A stretch of DNA of 64,000 nucleotides, taken from positions 3,404,828 through 3,468,827 of the forward strand of contig JASKMD010000004.1 of NCBI GenBank assembly GCA_030144725.1, written 5' to 3'. The notes beneath the pieces were generated by a model. It was not told the origin of the DNA. It ran no database searches and saw only the letters and a program-made list of their open reading frames with translations. The stretch's first letter is position 1. Every line of letters starts with the position of its first letter. The DNA is from Haematococcus lacustris (Eukaryota > Chlorophyta > Chlorophyceae > Chlamydomonadales > Haematococcaceae). The position numbers and the translations under genes were made by a program. Positions 10,654-21,600 of the stretch are shown here, one piece after another.

Positions 10654-10900
10654 TAGGGCGCGACCATATCATTTTTGATCATATTTCAGCATGGACATAT
10701 CATCTGCCTTGTGGGCCGCCCTTGGCAGATATGGCCGTGGCTTAGTGATCCATACATAGCTAGGGGTATCCGCTAGCCTACTCTCCGCTCGCTAAGTCTC
10801 AACTCTTCTATACCGCCCTACAAACGGTGAAAATCATATTCCAGTCATATTCAGTCATATCGGCGTTTCCTCAGGAAAATCATATTTCGGTCGCGCCCTA
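10654..10900. mobile_element. TA-flanked MITE, 247 bp
   Basis: Begins TA-GGGCGCGACC and ends GGTCGCGCCC-TA, a 10-bp perfect terminal inverted repeat with a TA target duplication. A looser inverted repeat of ATCATATTTC-type sequence extends inward. No coding capacity. This format fits Tc1/mariner-like non-autonomous elements. The rest of 10507-11026, upstream of the NHL-repeat gene, shows no gene; it would contain that gene's promoter. Confidence 0.6.
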
Positions 10901-11034
10901 GTCACCAGTCACACAGATATGTGCAGATATGTGCAGATTGTTTGTTGGTTGTAGCTGACTCGGCGGATTCGACAGGGCTGTGCAAAGTGCAAACAATGCA
11001 AACAAACAAATTTCCTAGAATATGCGATGGCTTC

Positions 11035-11672
11035 TAGGGAGCGCAATCTAGTCGAGATCTCGACGAGATCTCGACTAGTCAAATCTAGTCGAGATCTCGA
11101 CTCGATTTGACTCGACTAGACGGGGTTTTTTGAATTCTGCCATGGGATGACTCCGCCCACTCAACCAGCTGCAGGCAGGCTAGGTGCATCTATCTGCCCG
11201 CCTGTCTGCAAGGCACTATGTACAGTTGTGTTTGTGAGGTCAGAATGCATGTTTGGCTGATGCATAAGTGCCGCCAAGCATGTTGAGTTGTGCGGCTATT
11301 GTTGCCATAGCGAGTGTCTACATAATCATCGACAGTAGTAGTAATGCAGTGTACTAACATCGTGACGACGTCGTAAAGAACTATAAAATGACGTCGTAAA
11401 GAGCGTCAGGACTTTCTTGTTGTATCGCGCGGTAAGTTCGGGGGGCTGAGGCGGGAGAGGGCCCTCGGGCTCCATTTTGTATTTCAGACGCTGCTGGGCA
11501 TGTCCGGGCATGCGTATGTCAACCAACTTTAACCGCCAACCCAGCCAGGCCAGCATATCATTCGCTGAGCGGCGCCACAACGTCCACACAGGTGCCTTAA
11601 GCAGGTGCGCTATCCAGAAGGCTCATCTCGAGTCCATCTCGACCGTCTCGTCGAGTCGAGTTGCGCTCCTTA
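11035..11672. mobile_element. hAT-like MITE, 638 bp, with 8-bp target duplication
   Basis: The left end TAGGGAGCGCAA and right end TTGCGCTCCTTA are inverted repeats (one mismatch). They are flanked by a perfect 8-bp duplication, ATGGCTTC, at 11027-11034 and 11673-11680. An 8-bp duplication is the hallmark of hAT transposons. The interior is non-coding and contains long palindromes near the left end and a repeated GACGTCGTAAAG (11367 and 11391). Confidence 0.75.
11048..11110. repeat. two adjacent long palindromes built on GTCGAGATCTCGAC
   Basis: The first, 11048-11078, is a perfect inverted repeat of 15 bases around one central base. The second, 11079-11110, is near perfect, with TCAAATC and GATTTGA outer arms. 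Both share the core GTCGAGATCTCGAC. They sit just inside the left end of the hAT-like MITE, and the right end has a weaker CTCGAG/GTCGAG cluster, so they may be subterminal transposase-binding or hairpin sequences. Confidence 0.85.
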
Positions 11673-11894
11673 ATGGCTTCACGTCAGTGTTACCAAATAC
11701 GGCTGGGCCGTAATTTACCGTACACCGTTTTTTCGGATGTACCGTACCGTTAATCGTCTTGGCCGTATGGCCGAGAGGTCGCCTGTTCAATCCTTAGTGA
11801 CTCATGGACTTTTTCATACCAACAGTACGATCACAACATGACGGCGGTGGCAAGATCGGATCATTCTAGCATGACCAACCTATAGATACTACCC

Positions 11895-12165
11895 ATAGTG
11901 GTGTGTGGGCATGGCATGGCTAGAGTAGGCTGGGTTGGCTGCTACTAATGGATCCCACTCGAAGTTGCCCGCTCCATGTTGCCCGCTCCAGGCTGCTACG
12001 CCATGGGTAGGGTAGGGAGAGGGCTGCGGCGTGGGGTCCTACCTACTATGCCATGTCATTGTGGTGTATGGGCATGGCATGGCTGATGTGAGCTTGTTGG
12101 TTGTAACTACAAGCGCACGCTTCAGGCTGCCCGTTCCAGGCTGCGGGCTTAATGCTGCCCGCTCC
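11895..12165. repeat. diverged tandem duplication, about 155-bp period
   Basis: GTGGTGTGTGGGCATGGCATGGCT at about 11900 recurs as GTGGTGTATGGGCATGGCATGGCT at about 12060. TGCCCGCTCCAGGCTG follows each copy. The middle parts have diverged. 12166-12440 is G-rich, low-complexity sequence with no gene. Confidence 0.6.
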
Positions 12166-12488
12166 AGGCTGGGGGAGTGGGGGGGAAGGGGAGGGAAGGG
12201 AGGAGATCTGATGGCTTAGGAGGTGGTGGTGGTGGTGATGGTGGTCAGGGGAGGGTGGGGTGGGGAGGCTTGCTCCAGGCTGTAAGGTAAGTTGGGGATG
12301 GCGCGTGGTTAGTGGGATGACAATGGTTGAGGTGGTTGTAGGGAAAGGGAGAATGAGAAGGGAGAACCCTGCAGCAGTCAAGCGGTATACAAGCGGTCAG
12401 GCAATGTACTTGGAGTCACATGACTGAAGATTAACCACTCACCATTTGCTAGGGTGGGGTTTGTGTGGGGAGGGTCTGTGTCCAAGTG

Positions 12489-13101
12489 GGGCTGGGCTGG
12501 GCTGGGCTGGGCTGGGCTGGGCTGGGCTGGGCTGGGCTGGGCTGGGCTGGGCTGGGCTGGGCTGGGCTGGGCTGGGCTGGGCTGGGCTGGGCTGGGCTGG
12601 GCTGGGCTGGGCTGGGCTGGGCTGGGCTGGGCTGGGCTGGGCTGGGCTGGGCTGGGCTGGGCTGGGCTGGGCTGGGCTGGGCTGGGCTGGGCTGGGCTGG
12701 GCTGGGCTGGGCTGGGCTGGGCTGGGCTGGGCTGGGCTGGGCTGGGCTGGGCTGGGCTGGGCTGGGCTGGGCTGGGCTGGGCTGGGCTGGGCTGGGCTGG
12801 GCTGGGCTGGGCTGGGCTGGGCTGGGCTGGGCTGGGCTGGGCTGGGCTGGGCTGGGCTGGGCTGGGCTGGGCTGGGCTGGGCTGGGCTGGGCTGGGCTGG
12901 GCTGGGCTGGGCTGGGCTGGGCTGGGCTGGGCTGGGCTGGGCTGGGCTGGGCTGGGCTGGGCTGGGCTGGGCTGGGCTGGGCTGGGCTGGGCTGGGCTGG
13001 GCTGGGCTGGGCTGGGCTGGGCTGGGCTGGGCTGGGCTGGGCTGGGCTGGGCTGGGCTGGGCTGGGCTGGGCTGGGCTGGGCTGGGCTGGGCTGGGCTGG
13101 T
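12489..13101 (+). repeat. (GGGCT)n array, about 122 copies
   Basis: Uninterrupted pentanucleotide array of about 610 bp within the larger hAT-like element. The open frames reading WAGLG or SPAQP on either strand are products of the repeat, not genes. 13102-13587 shows no gene. Confidence 0.97.
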
Positions 13102-13949
13102 GGGTAGGGTTAGGAAGGGGCTATTGTCTTGGCTACTGCTCTTGGCAGCTGCTAATGGCTGCAGCCCCAAGCTACTTATGCACACCTGCTCCTGCAACTG
13201 CAATTGGTCTACAACGACAGATGTGGCAGTGACGTACCAGGTCGTCCAGCTCTTCAACATGCACTTCTGCGGCCCCGCGTTGCTTGTGCCGAGGGCTGTC
13301 TTCTGGGCTTGTAGTTCGCTTGCGTGCTGCCTCCCTTGCCAGAAGCTGTGACTTCAGTTCGCTGTCGGGCATCAGGCATGTCGCGACATCTCTTCCGCTG
13401 CCCGTAATGTGCGGCATAGGCGTGTGACGCTAGATGCGGCAAACTCCGAGTTGCAGTTTCGACACTGGAACCTCGGGGACCCGCTATCTTGCTGAAGTTG
13501 TCGATCGCTCTGCGCCGCCAAAGGCCGCGGACCACCGTATAGACGGTCTGTATAAACGGAAATTACAAAGCCCAAAAAAAAAACGATTACCGTACTCTCC
13601 CTTTTGATTCGCGAGGCCCCGAATATTATAATTAAATACTCGTTCCCGACTCCAAAAAAACATTGTTTACTTTTTCCCGATGCAAAAGTTGTAGCAAAAC
13701 ACAACTTCAACAATGTGGGTGTGCTTGGAAATATTCAAGACAGCCATTCCTTGCATACCAAGTCAATCCTCCATGGTTAACACATTTTGTGTACATGTCA
13801 CTATGTGAAGCCAAGTCCAAGCCAAGTCAAAGCCAAGTCACTGCCTCTGGGCAAGGGCACTGTAAATGTGCACCAATTCACCCTCTAGACTTTGCACTAG
13901 ATAGGGCACTGAACCTCCCCCATGAAATCATGGTGCTCCTGTGTGCTTG

Positions 13950-14282
13950 CAGTGTCGGCATATCTTTGCATCCTCCTCTAAACACTCAAATCTGCGTGCC
14001 CTAGCAGCCACCCATGCCGCAGCCTTCGCCAAGGCAAGCACACCAGTGGCTGACTTGGTGCGGCCAGCCTCCCGAGCTGCTGCCCCAGCTTGCCCAGTCA
14101 CCCTTGCAGCTGACCTGGTGCAGCCAGCCACCCCGGCTGCTGCCCCAGCCTGGCCAACCACCCCAACAGCTGACTTCGTGGGGCCACCCGCTGACTTGCC
14201 TACTACCCACCCCTTTGATGGAGCATTTCATCGTGTTGGTCAACCTGGCGTAGCATATTTTCGGCTGCGTCGTCGGCACTGA
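13950..14282 (+). pseudogene. small ORF with a C-x2-C...H motif, possible zinc-finger remnant
   Basis: Reading VCLQCRHIFASSSKHSNLRA then LAATH, this frame resembles a BED-type zinc finger (C-x2-C, then L-x-x-x-x-x-H), as found at the N-terminus of many transposases. It continues into a 20-residue repeat (ADLVRPAS... / ADLVQPAT... / ADFVGPP...) and stops at 14282. A stop lies just upstream of HGAPVCLQC, and only one of the two expected histidines is clear. It lies inside the TA-flanked element. Functional assignment is weak. Confidence 0.3.
14049..14190 (+). repeat. 60-bp tandem repeat, 2.4 copies
   Basis: GCTGAC starts units at 14049, 14109 and 14169, exactly 60 bp apart, so each unit keeps the frame and encodes 20 residues. 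The first two full units are about 80 percent alike. Confidence 0.85.
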
Positions 14283-14523
14283 TGCCACGGACCACGAAGA
14301 GGTCCATCGCAACACCATTTACGCAGGTCAAATAATTGTTTGACCACTTCGCGATTCAGGAAAAAATCACATTGTTTACTCGTTCGCGATTTCGCGAGGG
14401 CAAAAAAACGATTCGCGGACGCGAATCAAAAGGGAGAGTACGGTATACGGTAAATACGGACCGTTCTGAACCGTATTTGGGCTTCACGTTGCTGTTTTCT
14501 ATGGCTAAACAAAGAGGCGAACC

Positions 14524-14973
14524 GTGCCTAAGGCAGTGCCGGAGGACCCCGACAATGACATTTTGGACCGCGACGAGGCACTAGAGCCAGACATCACCGA
14601 AGCGGAGCGCAATAGAAAGGCTTCCGGAGAGGCCCGCGCTGCCCGCGATAAGGACAGTACCTACCACGGCAGGAAATGCAAGTTAACCCACCTCACCGGC
14701 CACCTCCCGCAAGAGCTTTGGGATGCCTTTCTGGCTGACGCTGCGCTGCCACGAGTGAAGGCCTGCAGCGAGCGGGCGGTAATCGCCAGCCTGCTGTTGG
14801 GCTTCCTCGTGCACGGCTTGTTTACCATTCACGTAGCCGACCCGCTCGGCCTGCACGGCCAGCCCGTGTACACAAACATCCCAGTCTCTCAGTCAGCCAT
14901 CCCGGACCTGAGCTGCAGGAACCTGTTCCTACAGCTGTGCCGCGGCCTGCCCGGAGACGGCGCGAACACTTAG
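14524..14973 (+). CDS. unrecognised ORF, 149 residues
   Basis: The frame reads EDPDNDILDRDEALEPD, then HGRKCKLTHLTGHLPQELWD and SERAVIASLLLGFLVHGLF, and stops at 14973. The amino-acid mix looks like real protein, with an acidic N-terminal part and one hydrophobic segment (about residues 85-100). I do not recognise the family. The first in-frame start is GTG. An ATG at 14501 (MAKQRGEP) is one base out of frame, so either a frameshift, a short intron or an upstream exon is involved. The larger hAT-like element ends only 20 bp before that ATG, so the 5' end may be disrupted. Confidence 0.35.
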   Translation: MPKAVPEDPDNDILDRDEALEPDITEAERNRKASGEARAARDKDSTYHGRKCKLTHLTGHLPQELWDAFLADAALPRVKACSERAVIASLLLGFLVHGLFTIHVADPLGLHGQPVYTNIPVSQSAIPDLSCRNLFLQLCRGLPGDGANT

Positions 14974-15410
14974 CACCATCGGCCTGCTCAGCACCATCGG
15001 AACGCTCAGCACCATCGGAGGTTGCAAGTCCGACCCCCTAGCTCTGCCTGCTGTGCGCAGGTGTCCGGCATGGGCTACGGCACCACCTAGCAAGGGAGGG
15101 CAACGAAGCCCAGCACCAAGTCTGAAAACCAATGCGAAGCACAGTGAGCTCGCCAAGAGGACCTGTATGTGGTCCATGCTCCGTTGCATAGCTTTCTGCA
15201 AGCTTGAGCACTCGTGACAGTACTGCACAAATGCGAATGGTGGCATTTTCGACAGTAGTGGCACACACGACAGTGATGGCACCAGTCTCATCTTAAGCTC
15301 TATGTAAGGCCCGCTTTGCATAAGATAGTTTGCAGTAAGTGGTTTACTTGGCGTTTACTTCACGTTGTTTGCAATGACCACACTCCATGATTAGAGCCAT
15401 GTGACCGGTT
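14974..15410. other. intergenic, nothing recognised
   Basis: No gene is supported here. It contains three close copies of GCACCATCGG (14974-15016) and, at 15355-15440, a loose duplication (TTGCAATGACCACA and TTCTCAATGGCCACA). It separates the unrecognised plus-strand ORF from the convergent dynein 3' end. Confidence 0.5.
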
Positions 15411-15417
15411 CGTTGGT

Positions 15418-15422
15418 TTACA
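15418..15422 (-). terminator. TGTAA polyadenylation signal of the dynein gene
   Basis: TGTAA on the minus strand, 180 bases past the stop codon at 15602. TGTAA is the usual poly(A) signal in chlorophyte nuclear genes. A short match by itself; position is what supports it. Confidence 0.45.
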
Positions 15423-15601
15423 ATGTTCTCAATGGCCACAGTCCATAGTGATGATCCAGCACCAAAGCTCGCTACCATACATGCATGTGTGGCCTCGACT
15501 GTCAGTGGCGGTCTGACTGGCTTCACGGACGTGCCAGCAGAGGGCCCTAGCGGGCGCAAAACAACACTCCAAGCACTGCTTCTCAGGTTGCCACACCAAG
15601 C

Positions 15602-18600
15602 TCAGGATGCCAGCGACAGCAGCAACGCCGTGCCCCTCATGATCCTGTAAAGTGTCGCAAACACGCAGGTCAGACAAGAGCGGGAGGCGTGGCGAATCAC
15701 CCCGCCTGCCCCACAGACCAGGTTGCACAATGACAATGACAACAATGGACACTCTTCCTATTGTGGTTCAGAAATGTTGAATACCCTGCCAGCAGTTCTC
15801 CTAGGGTATAGCCTGGCACATGTTTTGCGTACCACATGGTCACTTTCACCGTGAATGCCCTTATGCATGTGCATCCCTTGTCCCCAAGGCCACAAGCAGC
15901 AACCTCCCGTTTGCCCGCCCGTTTGCCTGCCTGCCCACCAAGAGTGTGTAGAGTATGTGTCGCGCGTGCCTGGTTGGCTGCTTGATGCTCTTGCTCTGCT
16001 GTGCCTTACCAATGGTCGGCGTCCGCGTTGCCACTGCGCAGGTCGACATTGATCATGAATGAGGGCCGCTCACGCGTGCCAGTGCGCACTGGGTACATGT
16101 ACAGCGGGCACACATAGACCCCCTTCTGGTTCTTCTTTTTGTTCTCCACTGGCCTGCAGGGCAATTGCAGCAGGGGAAGCGTGGTGTGACATGCAGCCAA
16201 TATTAGACACTAACACAACTGCAACCTGTCATGTTATGCTACTGTGCGCATGTCTCTGAGCCTAAAGAAGGCCTATGGCATAAGTCTACACTGGCGGGTA
16301 CCATTTGACAGACGTACTCCAGCCAATGCCTTGCCAGACTCCCTCAACCCATTGCAACCCATCCTCATCCCTGCCATGCTGTAATCATGCAATGTGGCCT
16401 GGTACTCGCTGCATAAGTCAGGTGATGCATTATGTTGTGACATCCCTCCTTGCCAGAGTTGATATGAGTTGATATGGCAGGCCCACTAGGTCTCAAAGGT
16501 CAAACTCACTTGAACAGCACAATGGGCATGGGCACAATCAGCTCCATGGGCTGGGGCTCAGTGAGGCAGCCGCCCTCGTAGTCCCAGCCAGCACCCTCAA
16601 GGTACAGACCCTGCCGTGGCAATGGCAGCAGCATGGCACCAGATGCAGCACAACACCCATGCCACAGGGAGCAAGCAGCAAGCAGCTATAGATGGAGGTG
16701 TCACATCAGCTAAGTCTAGTAAAGTCTCACGCAGGTGTTGGCAGACGGGAAGGGTGACAAAGCAGGTTTGTTAGTTGACCATGGCAGTGCCTGTCAACAC
16801 CTTGTGCTCACTGTGGCGCCCTCACCTGTACGTACACCCCCTCTTTGGGCGGCGCCAGGATCTCCTTCTCGTCGAGGTTGATAATGGTGAACTCAAAGGA
16901 CAGCGTGTCGATGGCCATGCCGTTCTTGCGCGCCGTCGTTTGTAACACTGCGGTGAGGAAGCCCGTCGGGTAAGTGAAGCCGGACAGCCAGTACACGCGC
17001 GGATAGCCTTCGGTCACCCATTGCGACAGCTGCTCAATGCGCTGCAGCAGGTCGCGCGTCCAGGCGCCTAGAGGCTTGAGTGAGGGGTATGTCTTGAGCC
17101 AGGCAGCGGGCACCTGCGACGGTGAAGACGGAGACAGCCGGGTCACACGTCAACCACCCGGCATACAGCCAGCCGGGGCATGACATGCGCGCGAGGACGG
17201 TATGGAGCGGTGGGGCTTACGCTCATCACATGATGCCGCTCCTGGTAACACTGCTGGATGTATTACCCACCAGCCCCGCGCCGACCACAACTCTCCAAGC
17301 CCTACCTTCGCATTAAAGAGTGCGTCGAACACTGCGTCCAGATCCGCGCTCATCACCACCAGGCCCTTGATGCCGCGCTGTAGCTCCACGCAGCTGGCGC
17401 GGACAGACACCAGCAGCGCGTTGTACCGCTCCACCTCTTGAAACAGCACCACGTGCAGAGCACTGGGGTCGTCTGACTTGCCGTGCATGATCTCCTCCAG
17501 GTTGAAGGGCAGGGGCACCTGCGCCATAAGAGGGCCGGAGGTCGCCATGATGGTTGCTGCATGTCTTAACTAGCTACATGCAACCCCGGTTTCCAAATCG
17601 CTCCGTGTACCTGTTCCAAGAGGTCAGTCGCAATGTTCATCACCAACTCCTCTCGTGCATTCGCAGCGCCTGAGGCCGACACAGCGCCGCCTGTGCGCGG
17701 TTGCAAGCTGACCAGGGAGTCCAGCAGCACCTGCAGCAGGAGCAGCAGGGGGCAGGGGCATGCATGCCAGCAGTTCAAATGGGCATGGTGGGTCCGCAAG
17801 CAAGGCATGGCTGTATGTGTGAGGCAGTGGGCAACATAGCAGCAGAGGTGATGGGTGGCATACATTGTCACCTAGCTCATGAAGCCCTTATTCACCACAG
17901 GCACGCAATCATTGCTTACAATCCCTCATCCAGCAGCCATACCAGACTGGGCGCTCAGCAGTATCACCCAACAGCTTTGCAGCCAGTCCCTCATCAAACC
18001 TTGGGTGCCTGACCTGGGGTCAGCCCCAGGGAGCCTGACCTGAGATCACCCTGCCAAGGGGCAAGCGAGTTACCTTGGAGTCCTCAATGAGGTAAGAGAT
18101 CTCTGCATTGGGGTGCTGGCCAAATGCCTCTGGCCGGTCACTGGCTGGCAATGTGGTGATGTAGTCCTTGAAGGACTGTAACGGGCCAATGTCTGGGATG
18201 TAGTAGATGTCCAATGGAGAGAGCTTGTAGTTTGCCACGAGCAGCGCGTCCTCGCAATAGAACTGCAGGTCACACAAGCCAAAAATGACACGTGCTTCAC
18301 AGCAAATCTGCAGGGTTCAAGGGAAGGTACGGCAGTCACTCTCATGGTCACATTTTGCTGCATTGATCGAAATAATGCTGGTGACAAGATGGGGTGGCTG
18401 CAGATGGTGGGTGGAGGACGGAGAACGGACGTGGGAAGGACGATGAATGCTTTTCTAAGCTAGTTCATCCACTGCCAAGTGACACACTGCATCTTGATGC
18501 AGATGAAGGTGCGGTTGCCTTACCTTATTCAAGTAGCTGGCTAGCACGCGCCTGTCCAGCTCATCCGTCACTCGCCCTCCGTAGTTGGCTTCAGAGATCA

Positions 18601-21600
18601 AGTATTTCAGCGCATCCCAGGGCGTCGTCTCGTACGAGTCGAGGTATGTCTTCAGCAGGTCGTCTGACACGCCGAAGTCCGTATCGTTGAAATCGTACGG
18701 AATGTTCAGTCCCAGAGTACGGAACTTGCGGCGCTCCAGCAACACACTGCGCGCAAGCACGTGCACATGCGCGTTAGCTCTTGTCGCCGCGCTGCCAGCA
18801 GGCCATTACACGCGCGCCGCGCGTCGCCGGTCGCACCTGTGGAAATAGGTGAGGGAGAAGAGCAGCTTCTGATACTTGGCGGCGGCCTTGCACTGCGCGT
18901 AGCTGTCGTCCGTGATGCTGTTGTACAGGCGCAGCAGGTTGGCTCGCAGGCCCTTGGGGGGCTCGGTGGTCATCTTAATGCCGCGCTGGAGGATGGCGAT
19001 GGGGAAGGCCGGAGAGGGCGAAGAGGATAGCCAGAGCCTGCAGAAGAAGAGCAGGAGCAATAGGGACTTCTTGCCTCCACCTTTGTACAAGCCCACTGAT
19101 ACAAACACAGACATTAAACATTTTTAAAAACACCACAGCAGTTCCGCCTACTAACAACCTACACAAACCCATTCCCCGGCAACCAGCCCAGGCCTACCTG
19201 CCATTGGCTGCAAGTGGGGAGGCCGCAGTATGGTACATCACACACTAGTGAGTGTGAATGGTTTGTTGGACTATGTACAGTTGCCTGCCTCAAGTCATAC
19301 CTGAAGTTCTCGTGGGGCCGGCGTGCTTCAAAACCTTCAATCAGCTTGTCCAGTGTGGGCAGCCAGGAGGTCATGAGGTGGCAGTTCGCTAGGAACACCC
19401 AGTTGCCCTCACGCAGCCCGTCCTCAATGAGCCGAGTGGCCAGGGGGGCCTGGCCCTGACCCAGGGCCACAGTGGAGAACTTGGGTCCCATGCCACGCTC
19501 CTACAGCATGCAGCGGGAGGAGGTGGGCCGACAGGTGCCGAGGTGAGGCCAGTGACCTGGAAGAATACAGGCCACAGGTCGTGAGTGGTCTGCACGGTGC
19601 CTCACGAGGGGGTGGTGAGGGATGGGCTTGCACTGCAAGGGGCCAGGTCAAAAGTTGACAACTATCTGATGATGTGGCAGGCAGTCGCTACCGCCACTAT
19701 CAGCCGCCTGGCCTGCCCAGGTCCCTGATCACGGTGGCGAACCCCAACGGACGGTGGCGAATCGACGCGACTTACCGCTGCCAACTTGCGCAGGCTATCC
19801 GTGGGGTCCACACCCGCCGACAGCACAAAGATGAGTGGGGACGCGGGCGTGGAGTCCGCGACTGTCTCAGCGAGGTCGAGCACCGGGGGTTCCACGAACT
19901 TGCGGCCCAGGGCGTTCGCGACGTAGGAGGTGGCGCAGAAGATGACACGGTCGGGGCGCAGGCAGCGCACGAGCAACAGACGCTGCAGTTCGTTGCACTT
20001 TGACTCCCATTCGCTGGGCAGCTCTGCGGCTTCAGGCTCAGCCTGCGAATGGGAACAAGAGTGTATGGGACTCAAAGACAAGCGGACTGGGTATAGGACA
20101 TGCCACAGCAAACGCAGGATGAGGGACAGGAGAGCTGGGTGAAACAAGCAAGGATTTGGGCAGGTTCGCTTTCGAGTCTGTGCACACATATTCATACGAG
20201 AACAAAACACAACTTGTGCAGGATAGCCTGACTGCACGTGGCCAAGCTCTACCCAGTCGCAGCCTTGAATCACCGTCACTGCGCTGCCGTCATCACCGAC
20301 CTACCTGTCTGAACCAGCGCTCCCACTCCCCGGAGTTGTCAAAGGAGCTGATGATGCCCTTAAAGTTGGGCAGGCTGTCTAGCTCGCTGATGTTGTCCCA
20401 GGCTTCCTCGCTGATCCACAGAGGAGCTGGGTTAGCAGCCTGAGAAATGGAGGTGGGGAGTGAGGGTGGAGAGTTTGGGAGCGAGATAGAAATTGGGCAA
20501 ACAGTGAGCGGCAGGGGTTAGTTTGGACATTTGTCAGTGCAACAAGTACAGGGTGGGACACTGGTCAGCAGCAGACAAGCACATCGGGTGGCTTCACCAT
20601 CACCATCATCAATGACACATGGCAGTCGTCAGTCGGCTTTGCTTCAACACAGAGAACACAAGGTTGGAAAGACAGCCACCGTGGTGCGAAGATAAGTGAA
20701 AAGCATGGGCTGCAAGCCACAGACCAGCCCGCATGCTGCCCTGACAAGACCTATGAGGGAGCTACGCCACAGCCTGGGGCGAGGCTGAAGTTAGCCGGTG
20801 CTATCTAGCGGGGTGGTAGGATAACAGCTGTGCAGTGCGGGTGCTGACCTGCGTGCTGCGGTCCAGCACCACTCCGCCCTTGAGGAAGAAGCTCCATTCC
20901 TCCACATTCACCTGTGGCCAGGACACATGGCACACGGCATCCTACACCTCATTTCCACCCATGCTGCAACCACTCCCGGTCCGGGTTGGGTTGGGTTGGG
21001 TTGGGTTGGGTTGGGTTGGGTTGGTTTGGGTTGGGTTGGTTTGGTTTGGTTTGGTTTGGTTTGGTTTGGTTTGGTTTGGGTTGGGTTGGGTTGAGATGGC
21101 CACACCTTGCCAGGGTTAGCACACACCTGGTTGGCAGTGGTGAGGATGCGGACACACATCTGCAGTGCCAGCAGCAGCTTGTGGCGTTCAAACAGGCCCC
21201 TGGTGGTGTACTTGTACACAGCGTACCTGCACAGTAGGCAGGAGGCCGACAACCAGACAGGGCAGTGACAGTGAGCACTCTTACTGTGCCTTCCATTCTG
21301 CAGGGTGATGGGGGAGGACTATGGGCACGTTTGTATTCCCAACTTACGTGTGATATTCGTTCAGCGACTTGATGCGGTCTTGCAGCACGTCGCTGCGCGG
21401 CGAGTTGCGGATGGAAATGAGGAAAAGGTCGTTGTAGGCGTCCAAGCTGAACTGGTACATGGGGTCGATAGTGGCCAGGTCATTGAGCACAAAATACAGC
21501 ACAGAGGCTCGCACGGAGCAGGGCCGGTATGCCTGACTGGCAGCCTCGATCTTGCGTGAGTTCTCCTCAGCCACCTGTTCGAGCAACAGGGCAGGCATGG

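Larger units (their letters stand above)
13588..14445. mobile_element. TA-flanked DNA transposon remnant with 24-bp terminal inverted repeats
   Basis: Left TA-CCGTACTCTCCCTTTTGATT-CGCG (13588-13613) and right CGCG-AATCAAAAGGGAGAGTACGG-TA (14420-14445) are exact inverses. TA target duplication and about 858 bp length fit a Tc1/mariner or pogo-like non-autonomous element. CATTGTTTACT occurs near both ends. The interior holds a short ORF with a 60-bp tandem repeat. Confidence 0.72.
11685..14480. mobile_element. second hAT-like element, about 2.8 kb, composite
   Basis: The left end is CAGTGTTACCAAATACGG (a typical hAT start); the right end is CCGTATTTGG, the inverse of its inner part, so the outermost eight bases are missing on the right. 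A GCTTCACGT direct repeat flanks it (11676-11684 and 14481-14489), giving an 8- or 9-bp target duplication. Subterminal TACGG/CCGTA motifs recur at both ends (11700-11770, 13515-13560, 14440-14475). Inside are a diverged tandem duplication, a GGGCT array and a TA-flanked MITE. No intact transposase was recognised. Confidence 0.55.

Noticed and set aside
12439..13351. Very long open frames of WAGLG / SPAQP repeats
   Set aside because: They are the GGGCT array read in different frames; every frame is open because the unit lacks stops. The same applies to 5385-6149 (GGGGT), 24580-25224 and 44799-45584 (GTCAG), and 47278-48458 (GGGA).
15423..15650. Plus-strand ORF of 75 codons
   Set aside because: It lies over the last dynein exon (15602-15644), whose minus-strand reading [13 protein letters not shown] gives the conserved heavy-chain C-terminus in phase.
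15758..15790. Alternative last dynein exon ending FNISEPQ
   Set aside because: It can be spliced in phase but does not resemble any dynein C-terminus; the exon at 15602-15644 does.
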